A DNA stretch of 64,000 nucleotides from DATGPD01 sp031423015 (lineage in GTDB: Bacteria > Planctomycetota > UBA1135 > UBA2386), in contig JANPER010000164.1 in the NCBI GenBank assembly GCA_031423015.1, forward strand, positions 1 to 64,000, in the 5' to 3' direction. Under the pieces are notes generated by a model. It saw only the letters and a list, made by a program, of their open reading frames with translations, was not told the DNA's origin and ran no database searches. Of this stretch, positions 42,715 to 50,927 are shown in pieces (the stretch's first letter is position 1; each line of letters begins with the position of its first letter). Both the position numbers and the translations under genes were made by a program.

Positions 42715-44001
42715 TCAACCTCCAATGACCGCCATCCGTCGAGTCCGGCGCGCACGCATGAGCACCAGGCCGAAGTTGGCGATCGCAGCCAGAGTCGCGA
42801 GCGTCCACGTCAGTCCGCCGGCGCGCACGAGGGTGCCGTGGTGCGTCGTCACGCCGATGCCCAGGAGAACGCCGGTGAAGATCCACGCCCCCACCACGGT
42901 CCACTGCAAGCGGTAGCTCGGCAGCATCGCAGGAGTCGACTCGGGCACAGCCCCGGCCCGCGCAAAGGCGCGCATGTAGGCAAACAGCGGCCACAGCCGC
43001 AGACCCACGCCCAACACCAGACTGCCAAACCCACCAAACAACACCAACACGCCGTACAGCGCCGCGTAGCCCGAGTCGAGATCAGCGACCAGCATCGTCA
43101 GCCCCAGCACCAATGCCGCCACCAAGCAGATGGGCGCGCACGCGATCAACACCAGGGCCGGATCGTGGCGTGGCAGGTCGCGCGCCTTCGGCACCGCGTG
43201 TCGACGCAGTGCCAAGAGGTCCCACGCGAAGAGCGCGAGCCCGGCGCCGATCGGCAGCGCCGCCACGAACGACCAACGCGACCCTGGCGGCGACAGCAAC
43301 CACAGCGTGGGCAGCGTGAACGCGCCGAGCGCCAGCAGGCTGACGATGAGGATCGGTCGACGACCCCGGTTCGGGTGGGCCGCGAGCAGCATCGGCAGCA
43401 GGCGCTGGCCGACGCCCACCGTCAAGAGCAACAACCACCCGACCAGCGCCAGGTGGGCGTGCGCGGCGATCGCGCGCAAGTGACCGCCGCCGAACAACGG
43501 CGAGCCACGGTCGACCGCGACCAAGGCACCCAAGCACGCCGCGGCGACGAGGCCGAACAAGGCCAGCGGGATGCTGATCTTCTGCAGGCGCGGCGTGGTC
43601 GTTGGCCACAGGGAGAACGTCGCGCGGATACCGACCCACGCGGCGCCCACGGCGATGGTCCCCCCCGACCACGCGAGCCCCGAGTATGTGGCGAGACCCA
43701 TGTGCGCAACCACGCCGCTGCTGCCCGCCAGCACCGCGATGCAGGCCACGACGTCCGGCCAACGCACCACGACGCGCGCCCGCAACACCATGGGCAGCAG
43801 CGCGTACACGGCGCCGAGCGCGGTCGAAGTGAGCCAGCCGAGCGTGACCAAGTGCACAAGCGCGAGCACGCGAGGGTGCAGGTACGACTGCGCCAACTCG
43901 TCGGCGGCGACGACGGCCAGCACCGCCGCGCCAAGCAGCGCGAGGTGGGCCGTGCCGACGTACGCGAGCACGATGCGAGACGGCGGTGTCGACACGCTCA
44001 A
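42715..44001 (-). CDS. Polytopic membrane protein, haem-copper-oxidase-like histidine pattern
   Basis: This 428-residue protein has about 11-12 transmembrane helices. Histidines sit in helix contexts such as LVHLVTLGWLTSTALGAVY, VVAHMGLAT and AHAHLALVGWLLLLTVGVGQRLLP, a style seen in NnrS-like and small subunit-I-like haem proteins. I cannot assign a family firmly. Its ATG overlaps the stop of the upstream carboxypeptidase-regulatory-like gene by 4 bp, linking the two. Function unknown; possibly haem or copper binding. Confidence 0.5.
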   Translation of the reverse strand: MSVSTPPSRIVLAYVGTAHLALLGAAVLAVVAADELAQSYLHPRVLALVHLVTLGWLTSTALGAVYALLPMVLRARVVVRWPDVVACIAVLAGSSGVVAHMGLATYSGLAWSGGTIAVGAAWVGIRATFSLWPTTTPRLQKISIPLALFGLVAAACLGALVAVDRGSPLFGGGHLRAIAAHAHLALVGWLLLLTVGVGQRLLPMLLAAHPNRGRRPILIVSLLALGAFTLPTLWLLSPPGSRWSFVAALPIGAGLALFAWDLLALRRHAVPKARDLPRHDPALVLIACAPICLVAALVLGLTMLVADLDSGYAALYGVLVLFGGFGSLVLGVGLRLWPLFAYMRAFARAGAVPESTPAMLPSYRLQWTVVGAWIFTGVLLGIGVTTHHGTLVRAGGLTWTLATLAAIANFGLVLMRARRTRRMAVIGG

Positions 44002-45461
44002 CGTCCGAACTCGCCGGGCACGTTCACCTCAATGATTTGCGGCCCTTCGCCGGCAGACACCTCGATGTTGCCGAGCGGCACCGGAGGGCGCGCGCGACCA
44101 TAACCGAGGCGTGGCAAGCCCACGAGCGGGTGCACGCCGAGCGGCACGGCGAACTCGCTGCAGCCGTAGTCGTCGGTCGGGTCGAAGCTCAACTCGAAGC
44201 GAGTGTCGACGACTGCGCGCACCGCGGCGCGCACGAGCGGCAGGCCGTGCCGCAGCAGGCGAAGGCGCACGGCGCGCGTGCGCAGGTGCAGGGCGCACTC
44301 GATCTTGCTGCCGGGCGCCAACAGGAGATCGTCGCCGACGGGCAGCCCGCCCGAGCCGCCCACACCGTGCGAGATGGTCGCGCGATAGCGACCCGGAGCG
44401 AGCGTGACGCGAAAGCGGCCGTCTTCGACCGGCGCGTTGCACGTGTGCCCGGGATTGCCGGCGTCGACACGCACGAGTCTCACCCAGCCAGAGTGCGGCC
44501 GGCCATTCCAAGCCAGCGTGCCGCTGATCTCCGCGCGCCGCAGCTTGCTGCCATCGATCGTCACCCGCCTGGTCTCGCGGTCGCGCAAGTCGGACACGTC
44601 GGCGAGGTGTTCGATGCCATCCCCGGGCGTGAGGAGCTGGAGCTGCCACGAACCAGGCGGACACCCCCGCAGGCGGAACGCGCCGTCAGCGGCGACGACG
44701 CGCGGAGCCCAGCTCTCGGGGAACACTTCTCCCGACCCATCGGCGCGCTGCAGGCGCAGCAACGTGATGAGCGGGGTCACGGCGATCTCGAGACGCCCCT
44801 CGACCACGGCGCCATCTGCGAGCACCTCGACCCAAGGCTCGGGCACGCTCGCGAGCATGACTCCGTCGCGTGCCAAGGGCGCGTGCGACTCGATGGCGAG
44901 GCGCAACGTGCACGCCGCGCCGGGCGGCCCTTGGAGCTGGCAGCGACCCGCGGCATCGGTCACCACCATTGCGACGAGTTTCTCCGGCCACGTGCCGTTC
45001 CCTGAAGTGGAGGACCAACGAGTCGACTGCGCGGCGCCCTCTGGCGTTGGCTGATCCACCTTGTGCCACAGACCGACGCGCACCCCCGCCAGCGGTTGAC
45101 CATCGCTCGATCGCACCGTGAGCCCGCGCTCGATGGTCGGCGCGAGCGCGATCTCGACGCGTCGCTGCGCCGTGCCGCCGAGCCGGACGAGCGGTTGGTC
45201 GAGCGCGACGAACTGGGGCTTCGAGACCACGACAACGCACTCCCGCGGCGGCAACTGCGTGAACCTGGCGACGCCGTCGGCGTCAGTATGACGCGCCGAA
45301 GCCAACTGCGGATTCCACCACCAGCTGCCGATCTTGGGGTCGAACGACTCAAGAGTCATCAACGCGCCCTCTGCGTGATTGCGCACCATCCACCAGGCCA
45401 CACCAAGCAGCCCAGCAGCAGCCAGCACCATGGCCACGCGCATGCCTCGCATCGGCCCCAC
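43998..45461 (-). CDS. Membrane-anchored beta-sandwich repeat protein
   Basis: This 487-residue protein has an N-terminal anchor (about 7-26) and several carboxypeptidase-regulatory-like units: HTDADGVARFTQLPPREC, LTVRSSDGQPLAGVRVGLW, VTDAAGRCQLQGPPGAACTL, ISGTLAWNGRPHSGWVRL. It resembles the three proteins encoded on the plus strand at 37403-42613 in style but not in obvious sequence. Alternative ATGs exist at residues 4 and 7. It overlaps the polytopic membrane protein gene, suggesting the two act together. Confidence 0.6.
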   Translation of the reverse strand: MGPMRGMRVAMVLAAAGLLGVAWWMVRNHAEGALMTLESFDPKIGSWWWNPQLASARHTDADGVARFTQLPPRECVVVVSKPQFVALDQPLVRLGGTAQRRVEIALAPTIERGLTVRSSDGQPLAGVRVGLWHKVDQPTPEGAAQSTRWSSTSGNGTWPEKLVAMVVTDAAGRCQLQGPPGAACTLRLAIESHAPLARDGVMLASVPEPWVEVLADGAVVEGRLEIAVTPLITLLRLQRADGSGEVFPESWAPRVVAADGAFRLRGCPPGSWQLQLLTPGDGIEHLADVSDLRDRETRRVTIDGSKLRRAEISGTLAWNGRPHSGWVRLVRVDAGNPGHTCNAPVEDGRFRVTLAPGRYRATISHGVGGSGGLPVGDDLLLAPGSKIECALHLRTRAVRLRLLRHGLPLVRAAVRAVVDTRFELSFDPTDDYGCSEFAVPLGVHPLVGLPRLGYGRARPPVPLGNIEVSAGEGPQIIEVNVPGEFGR

Positions 45462-45476
45462 GATAGCCGTCGTCGG

Positions 45477-46415
45477 CTACCGCGCCGTCGTCGCGTCGAC
45501 CGCTTCGAGTTGCCCGTCGTGCAGTCGGTACACCGTCGGCGACACGGGATACGTCGCGGCCTCGCTTTGCTCGCGGTTGATCGCCATCAGCGACGACAGA
45601 CCACCGCCGCTGCTCTGTGCGGTGCTGCCGAGCCACAACGTGTCGCGCTCGGGCATCGCCACGAGCAGACCCTCGGCCTGCTCGGGATCGAGCAGTAGCA
45701 CGCGCGCGGCGTCGTAGCCGTCGCCGGTGCGCACGACGATCGGCTCATCGGTGGCGCCCGGCACCGGCAAGGCGCTGCCGCTGAGCCGGCGCAGGTTGTG
45801 CGTCGCCAGCTTGTGCACAGCCTCGGCTTCGATCCCCCACTGCCGCAGGTGGCCGCGGCACACGAACACCATGCTCCACGGATCGTCGACCACGTAGCAC
45901 ACGCGCAGGTCGCTGGCCAACTCGCGCGACACGAGGGCTGCGTCGCCGAACGCGGGGCTGCGCTCGCTCACCCACTGGGCACTGCGCACCTGCGGCAGGA
46001 TGCGCGGCGCGACGTCTTCGAAGCGGTGGTCGCTGACGCGCGACAGACCGCCAGCTGCGATCTCGCGCATCAGCGTGTCGACCATCTGCGACATCGCCTC
46101 GGGGAACGCGGTGGCGTGGCGGAAGATCTGGTGCAGCGGCACCGGCACTTCCTGCCCCTGCACGTCGAACACCATCGTGAAGCGCCCCGGCAGCATGCCG
46201 CGGATCGAGACCTCGGGGTGCTGCGCGCGCACGATCTCGTCGAGGTCGCGCAGGAAGATGCGCACCTCGGGCGGGATCGACACCGGGCGGTAGCGGCGAC
46301 GCACTACGTGGAACGCGGCGGCGGTGGCGAGGCTCAGGCCGAGCCAGCCGAAGGCGATCCAGGCGATCATGTTGCCTAGATCGGCACGCGGCGGGGTCGT
46401 TGTGAAGTCCGACAC
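45477..46415 (-). CDS. DUF1444-like membrane-anchored protein
   Basis: This 312-residue protein has one N-terminal transmembrane helix (about 15-37) and a soluble domain resembling DUF1444 (YtpQ-like): LPGRFTMVFDVQGQEVPVPL, QVRSAQWV and LASDLRVCYVVDD, then GGDGYDAARVLLLDPEQ-like text (TGDGYDAARVLLL). The function of DUF1444 is unknown. The family call is from remembered pattern and could be wrong. The gene lies between the repeat-protein operon and the HEAT-repeat protein gene on the same strand. Confidence 0.5.
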   Translation of the reverse strand: MSDFTTTPPRADLGNMIAWIAFGWLGLSLATAAAFHVVRRRYRPVSIPPEVRIFLRDLDEIVRAQHPEVSIRGMLPGRFTMVFDVQGQEVPVPLHQIFRHATAFPEAMSQMVDTLMREIAAGGLSRVSDHRFEDVAPRILPQVRSAQWVSERSPAFGDAALVSRELASDLRVCYVVDDPWSMVFVCRGHLRQWGIEAEAVHKLATHNLRRLSGSALPVPGATDEPIVVRTGDGYDAARVLLLDPEQAEGLLVAMPERDTLWLGSTAQSSGGGLSSLMAINREQSEAATYPVSPTVYRLHDGQLEAVDATTAR

Positions 46416-46487
46416 GGTGCTCGCCGAGCGGCCGGGGTGACCAAAGCCCTCGTGATCGTCGAATCAGGACCACGGCGCGGGCGACTT

Positions 46488-48431
46488 TCAGCGCAGGCCA
46501 TCCAACACGGTGCGCGCGGCCTTTTGGTTGTCGGCATCGGGATCACCGGTGGCCATCTGCTCGATCGCCTGGCGCGCGTCGGCGTTTTTCTTGGCAAAGC
46601 CAGCCAGGCCGCTCAGCGTCCGGCGACGCACGGTGGCATCACTGTCGTCGCGGGCGGCACGGATCAGCGCAGCGCGCGCCGCCGGGGAACGGTGTTCGCC
46701 GAGCGCGACGACGACGTCGACGCGGACGTCGGCCGAGCGATCGGTCAGGCCGCGTTCGAGCAGCGCCACCCCCGCCGGCTTGTCGACCCGGCGCGCGGCG
46801 GCGTAGGCGGCGGCGCGCACGCGGTCGTTCTCGTGCGCGGTGTAGCGCTGCGCGTGCGGCAGGACGTCGGCGGTGCCGGTGTTGGCCAGCGCATTGAGCC
46901 ACAGGTCGGTGCGATCCTGCTGCACGGTCTTGCCCTCGAGCGCCAGCAGGGTCTCGAACGCGTTGCGGCCGTCGATCTTGGTGTCAGCCGCGCGCGGCGC
47001 GAGCGCGCCGAGCAGCAGCATCGCCATCGCGTCGTCGCCGACCAAGTCGTTCGCTCGCCCGAGGTCACCCGCGAGATCGCCGAGCACGCGCGCGGAGGGT
47101 TCGGCAACCTGGAACAGCGCGATCGTGGCCGACGTGCGCAGCGCCGGCGTCGAAGCTGCATCGCGGCGCATCGCCGCCAAGACGTCTTGCGCCGCCTCGG
47201 TGCCCGCCGCGCCCAGCGCCGACACCAACATGTCGGCGAGGCGAGTCTCCATGCCAGCGTTCACCCGTGCCTGGATGTCAGCGGCAACCTTCGGCTGCAG
47301 TTTGGTGAGCCAGATGAGCGCCTGCCAGGCGCGATCGATCGCTTCTGGATCCTGTGGGGCAGCGGCCAGCAGTGCCGCCAGATCGTCGATCAGGTTGACC
47401 AGCGTCTGGCCGGCGAGCCGCTTGGTCCAAGTCGCGCGCTCACTGGCGTCGTCTTTGGTGGTGAGGTCTTCGCCGTGGCCGGCGGCGGGTAGCCACGCCG
47501 CGTCCCACAGCGCGCCCACTGACACCGGCGCCCCTTCGCCGTGCTTCTGCAGCGCGATCGACAGCACCGCGCGCAGATCGATCTCGAGACCGAGTTCCTC
47601 CATCTTGGTCGTCGTTCGCTCGTCGACTTCGACTGCACGCAGCCAGCCCATGGCCGTGTCGAACGTGGCGCGCGACTGCCCACTGAGCGTGTGCGGATGC
47701 AGCTCGGGACCGGCCATCGCCGTGTAGCGCTGCTTCTTGCGCTCGATGCTTTGACCGTCGGCGTGCGCGTCGACGACCCGGAAGTCAGCCTCGAACTCAC
47801 CGGCCGCATCCACGTCGGTCGCTTGCCACGCGCCGTGCGCGTCGGCGGGAACGGTGTGCGCGTAGTAGGCGAACAGGCCGCGCACGAAGTTGCGCTGCTG
47901 GCCATTCAAGTCGGTGCCGAACAAGTAGCCGCGCACTCGGCCGTCGGGGCCGAGCTGGACGTGGAACGGCTTGCGCGCCGCGTTGCCCATCCCGCCTTCA
48001 TCGTTGCCGCCGCCGCCGATGAGGGCGCTCAGCGTCAGGTCGCGCAGCTCGACGCGCACGAGGATCATGTCGTCGCGGCGATCGGCCACGCACACATCCA
48101 TCGCGCCTCCCACCTGCATGCCGGAAGGTTGGCGGCCGCCCTCGGGGTGCGACACCGAGTACTCGAAGCGACCCTTCAGCGCGTACTCGAACGTCGAGCC
48201 GACCGCAGCCGAGTAGAAGCCGACATGCTGTGCCGCGTCGGTGCGCGCGAGCCGTTGATGATCGCGACGCTCGCCGGCGGCGCCGTCGTCGTTGGCCTGC
48301 GCTGGGGTCGCTTCGGCGAGCGGCAGCGCTGCCCCGCCGTCGTGGGTCCACAAGAGAAGGCCGCCGCACGCGAGCGTGAGGCAGGTGAGGGAGGCCAACA
48401 ATGCGAATCGAGATTGCCGAGGATGGTTCAT
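46488..48431 (-). CDS. HEAT-repeat secreted protein with vitellogenin-N-like domain
   Basis: This 647-residue protein has a hydrophobic export signal (LLASLTCLTLACGGLLL), a beta-rich N-terminal region (about 65-270) and a helical C-terminal half with HEAT-like repeats (e.g. DVRVDVVVALGEHRSPAARAALI, ATVRRRTLSGLAGFAKKN). The N-terminal part, FEYALKGRFEYSV...MILVRVELRDL...RKPFHVQLGPDGRVRGYLF...NFVRGLFAYY, follows the vitellogenin/MTP N-domain pattern ('kPF.v....GkV..l....N.kRgi'). A beta domain followed by a helical domain is the layout of large lipid-transfer proteins. It may carry lipid in the periplasm, but this is inference. Confidence 0.55.
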   Translation of the reverse strand: MNHPRQSRFALLASLTCLTLACGGLLLWTHDGGAALPLAEATPAQANDDGAAGERRDHQRLARTDAAQHVGFYSAAVGSTFEYALKGRFEYSVSHPEGGRQPSGMQVGGAMDVCVADRRDDMILVRVELRDLTLSALIGGGGNDEGGMGNAARKPFHVQLGPDGRVRGYLFGTDLNGQQRNFVRGLFAYYAHTVPADAHGAWQATDVDAAGEFEADFRVVDAHADGQSIERKKQRYTAMAGPELHPHTLSGQSRATFDTAMGWLRAVEVDERTTTKMEELGLEIDLRAVLSIALQKHGEGAPVSVGALWDAAWLPAAGHGEDLTTKDDASERATWTKRLAGQTLVNLIDDLAALLAAAPQDPEAIDRAWQALIWLTKLQPKVAADIQARVNAGMETRLADMLVSALGAAGTEAAQDVLAAMRRDAASTPALRTSATIALFQVAEPSARVLGDLAGDLGRANDLVGDDAMAMLLLGALAPRAADTKIDGRNAFETLLALEGKTVQQDRTDLWLNALANTGTADVLPHAQRYTAHENDRVRAAAYAAARRVDKPAGVALLERGLTDRSADVRVDVVVALGEHRSPAARAALIRAARDDSDATVRRRTLSGLAGFAKKNADARQAIEQMATGDPDADNQKAARTVLDGLR

Positions 48432-48548
48432 GGTGGTCACTGCCCAAGCAGCGACACCACGTCGCGCCGCGTTCGTGCAAAACGACAGAAGGTCGCCGGC
48501 GCACGCGGCGCCGACGACCTTCATCCTTGGTGTTGTCTCCTGGTCAGA

Positions 48549-49382
48549 TCACAGGTTGAGGAGGTCCCGGCCGACAAAGCCCGAGGCCCAGCTCGCCAGG
48601 GTGGTCGAGTAAACGCGGGTCCAGAAGGCCTCGAGGTAGGCGATCAGGCGCAGGCTCATCGCCTGGATCTGGTAGTCGCACATCCCGGACAGGCCCGACA
48701 GCGCGTTGGCGATCAGGCTGACGGTGAGACGCTGCTCGGCGAAGCGCGCCTGCAGCTCGACGCCGGCGCGGAAGCCCGACACACCGACGGAGACGTTCGC
48801 ACGGCCGAGCACGGCGGTCGTCCCCGACAGCATGAGGCGCACCTCAGGGGTTGTCGTGGGCAGGATGACCACTGCACCCGCGCCCAGCGTCACGCCCGCA
48901 TTGCCGCCCAGGCGCACCGTGAAGGGGCCGACGCCGACGTCGGCGTGGACATCGGATGGGAACAGGCTGTAGGTGCGCGCCGGGATGCCCCCGAGGTCGC
49001 CGGTCGTGGTCACCGAGCGGTCCCACACGTTGTAGCCTGCGAGCTGGAGACGGAAGGAGGCCGTCGCGCTCTGGGGCGCCCCGAAGCCGACGCCGATGCG
49101 AACCGAGTTGCGCGCGCTGAAGGTCAGCTGCGCGGCGCGGAAGCCATGGGTCAGCACGTTGCCGTCGACCGCCGCGGTGAGCGAGGCATTGCTGGTGCGC
49201 GTGGTCGAGGTGGTAAGAATGCTCGTGGTGGTGCTGAGCGCGGCGCTGACGGACACGCGGCCGCCGAGCCAGGAGTTGCCGATGGACCGGACGTAGGAAC
49301 CGCTGCGGCTGTATTGGGCGGCGAGGCTCGAGGAGACGAGCACGGCGGCGGCGGCGAAGACGGGGCGAAGATTGGTGAACAT
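48549..49382 (-). CDS. Secreted beta-rich protein upstream of the HEAT-repeat protein
   Basis: This 277-residue protein has a signal peptide (AAAAVLVSSSLAAQ, cleavage near residue 22) and a Thr/Ser/Gly/Val-rich sequence of alternating strands, such as FTVRLGGNAGVTLGAGAVV and VSVGVSGFRAGVELQARF. It ends with two helices (residues about 225-277). I recognise no family. It lies 117 bp upstream of the HEAT-repeat protein gene on the same strand and is probably expressed with it. Confidence 0.6.
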   Translation of the reverse strand: MFTNLRPVFAAAAVLVSSSLAAQYSRSGSYVRSIGNSWLGGRVSVSAALSTTTSILTTSTTRTSNASLTAAVDGNVLTHGFRAAQLTFSARNSVRIGVGFGAPQSATASFRLQLAGYNVWDRSVTTTGDLGGIPARTYSLFPSDVHADVGVGPFTVRLGGNAGVTLGAGAVVILPTTTPEVRLMLSGTTAVLGRANVSVGVSGFRAGVELQARFAEQRLTVSLIANALSGLSGMCDYQIQAMSLRLIAYLEAFWTRVYSTTLASWASGFVGRDLLNL

Positions 49383-49711
49383 GACTTGAGCTTTCGTAGT
49401 GATGAGTTGTTGAGTTGAGTTGTTTGACGCGCGCCAAGAGGAGCGCGTTCATCACGAACAGCGCTGGCGACGGGGCGCGTGTTCGCGCGCGTGCGAGAGA
49501 ATCTGTCCAGTTCGTGGGATCAGGTGAGCCACGAGCCTTGAACCCGGTCGTGAGAAACAGCTCGCCGGCTGGCGGCGTCGGCTCGACACCGGTGCAGCAG
49601 GCGGGCTCGTCGCGACGAACGCGACCAGGGTGATCGTGCTGTCGGGGCACGCCGCATGGGTTCGAAGCCAAACCATGGGGCCGGGCGCAGGCCCTCGCTA
49701 CGCTGCCGACG
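49383..49711. other. Intergenic region, no gene seen
   Basis: This 329-bp region lies between two divergent genes and must contain both promoters, but I see no convincing -35/-10 pair. A GGGTTCGAAGCC string at about 49658-49672 looks like a tRNA T-loop, but no paired arm or acceptor stem fits. Small open frames here lack any support. Confidence 0.5.
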
Positions 49712-50917
49712 ATGCCCGACGCCATCTACTTGGACCACGCTGCCACCACGCCGCCCGACCCCGCGGTGCTCGCCGAGATGGCGCACGTGGCGACCAAAGC
49801 GTTCGGCAACCCCTCGTCGAGCCACTTCATGGGGCACGAGCCGCGCAAGCTGCTCGACGACGCGCGCGAGTTCTTGCGCGGCACGCTGCAGGCGGCGCAG
49901 GTGGTGTTCACCTCGGGTGGCACGGAGGCGGACATGCTCGGCGTGGTCGGCGCGGTGTGGCGGCGACCGCCGGGACGCGTGCTGGTCGGCGCCGCCGACC
50001 ATCCGGCGATCACCGCGCTCGAACCCGTGCTGCGCAAGCTCAACCATCGACTCACCAAAGTGCCGGTGACGCAAGACGGCGACATCGATCCCGAGACGCT
50101 GTTCGATCTGCTGGGCCAAGACGTGCGCGCCGTTGCCATCCTGCACGGCCACAACGAACTCGGCACGCTGGCCCGCGTCGGCGAGCTAGTAGAACTCGTG
50201 CGCCGCGCCGCGCCCAGCGCGCACGTGCACGTCGACCTCGTGCAGAGCTACGGCAAAGTCGTGTTCGACGTCGACGAACTCGACGTCGACTCGGTGGCGG
50301 TGGCTGGCCACAAGCTGCATGCGCCGCGCGGCGTGGGCATGTTGGCGTTGTCGAGCAAGGCCGAACTCGCGCCCATCGTGCACGGCGGCGGCCAGGAGCA
50401 TGGCCTGCGCGGCGGCACCGAGAACGTGCCCGGCATCGTGGCGCTGGCGCGCGCGGCCGACGCGGCGTTCAGCCAACTCGCGGCCACGGCGACGCACACG
50501 CAAGCGTTGGCGCACACGCTGTTCGAAGCGCTGGCCGCCGCGAACGGGGGCGAGGCCGAGAGGCTCGGCCATCCGGAGCGCCACCTGCCGCACATCCTCA
50601 GCATGCGCTTGCCGGGCGTCGTCGGCGCCACGCTGCAGGAACGCATGAGCGGACGCGGCGTAGCGTTCTCGATCGGCGCGGCGTGCCACGCGCACGACGG
50701 CGCCGAGCAGGCGAACCCGGTGCACGCGGCGATCGGGTTGTCGGCGCAGCACAGCAAGGAAGTGATCCGGCTGTCGTTCAGTCGGATGACCACGACCGAT
50801 GAAGTGCGGCGCGCGGCGAAGCTCTTCGCCGAAGAGATCGCCACGCTGCGCGCGCAGGCACCGCGACGCGCGCCAGCCGCCCGCGACGCCGCCAAGGGAT
50901 CGGCCGGTGACGCCTGA
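49712..50917 (+). CDS. Cysteine desulfurase (NifS/IscS-like)
   Basis: This 401-residue PLP enzyme has the NifS fold markers: YLDHAATTPP, TSGGTEADM, ADHPAITALE (PLP-stacking His), HGHNELGTL, VDLVQSYGK, AGHKLHAPRGVGML (PLP Lys), GGGQEHGLRGGTENVPG and the active-site loop FSIGAACHAHDG, whose Cys takes the sulfur. It mobilises sulfur for Fe-S clusters or tRNA thiolation. No iscU or tRNA thiolase is adjacent. The stop is 10 bp before the preferred mutS ATG. Confidence 0.9.
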   Translation: MPDAIYLDHAATTPPDPAVLAEMAHVATKAFGNPSSSHFMGHEPRKLLDDAREFLRGTLQAAQVVFTSGGTEADMLGVVGAVWRRPPGRVLVGAADHPAITALEPVLRKLNHRLTKVPVTQDGDIDPETLFDLLGQDVRAVAILHGHNELGTLARVGELVELVRRAAPSAHVHVDLVQSYGKVVFDVDELDVDSVAVAGHKLHAPRGVGMLALSSKAELAPIVHGGGQEHGLRGGTENVPGIVALARAADAAFSQLAATATHTQALAHTLFEALAAANGGEAERLGHPERHLPHILSMRLPGVVGATLQERMSGRGVAFSIGAACHAHDGAEQANPVHAAIGLSAQHSKEVIRLSFSRMTTTDEVRRAAKLFAEEIATLRAQAPRRAPAARDAAKGSAGDA

Positions 50918-50927
50918 GCCGCAGCAG

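Noticed and set aside
49650..49680. tRNA-like T-loop (GGGTTCGAAGCC)
   Set aside because: The flanking bases do not form a T stem, and no anticodon arm or acceptor stem could be built.
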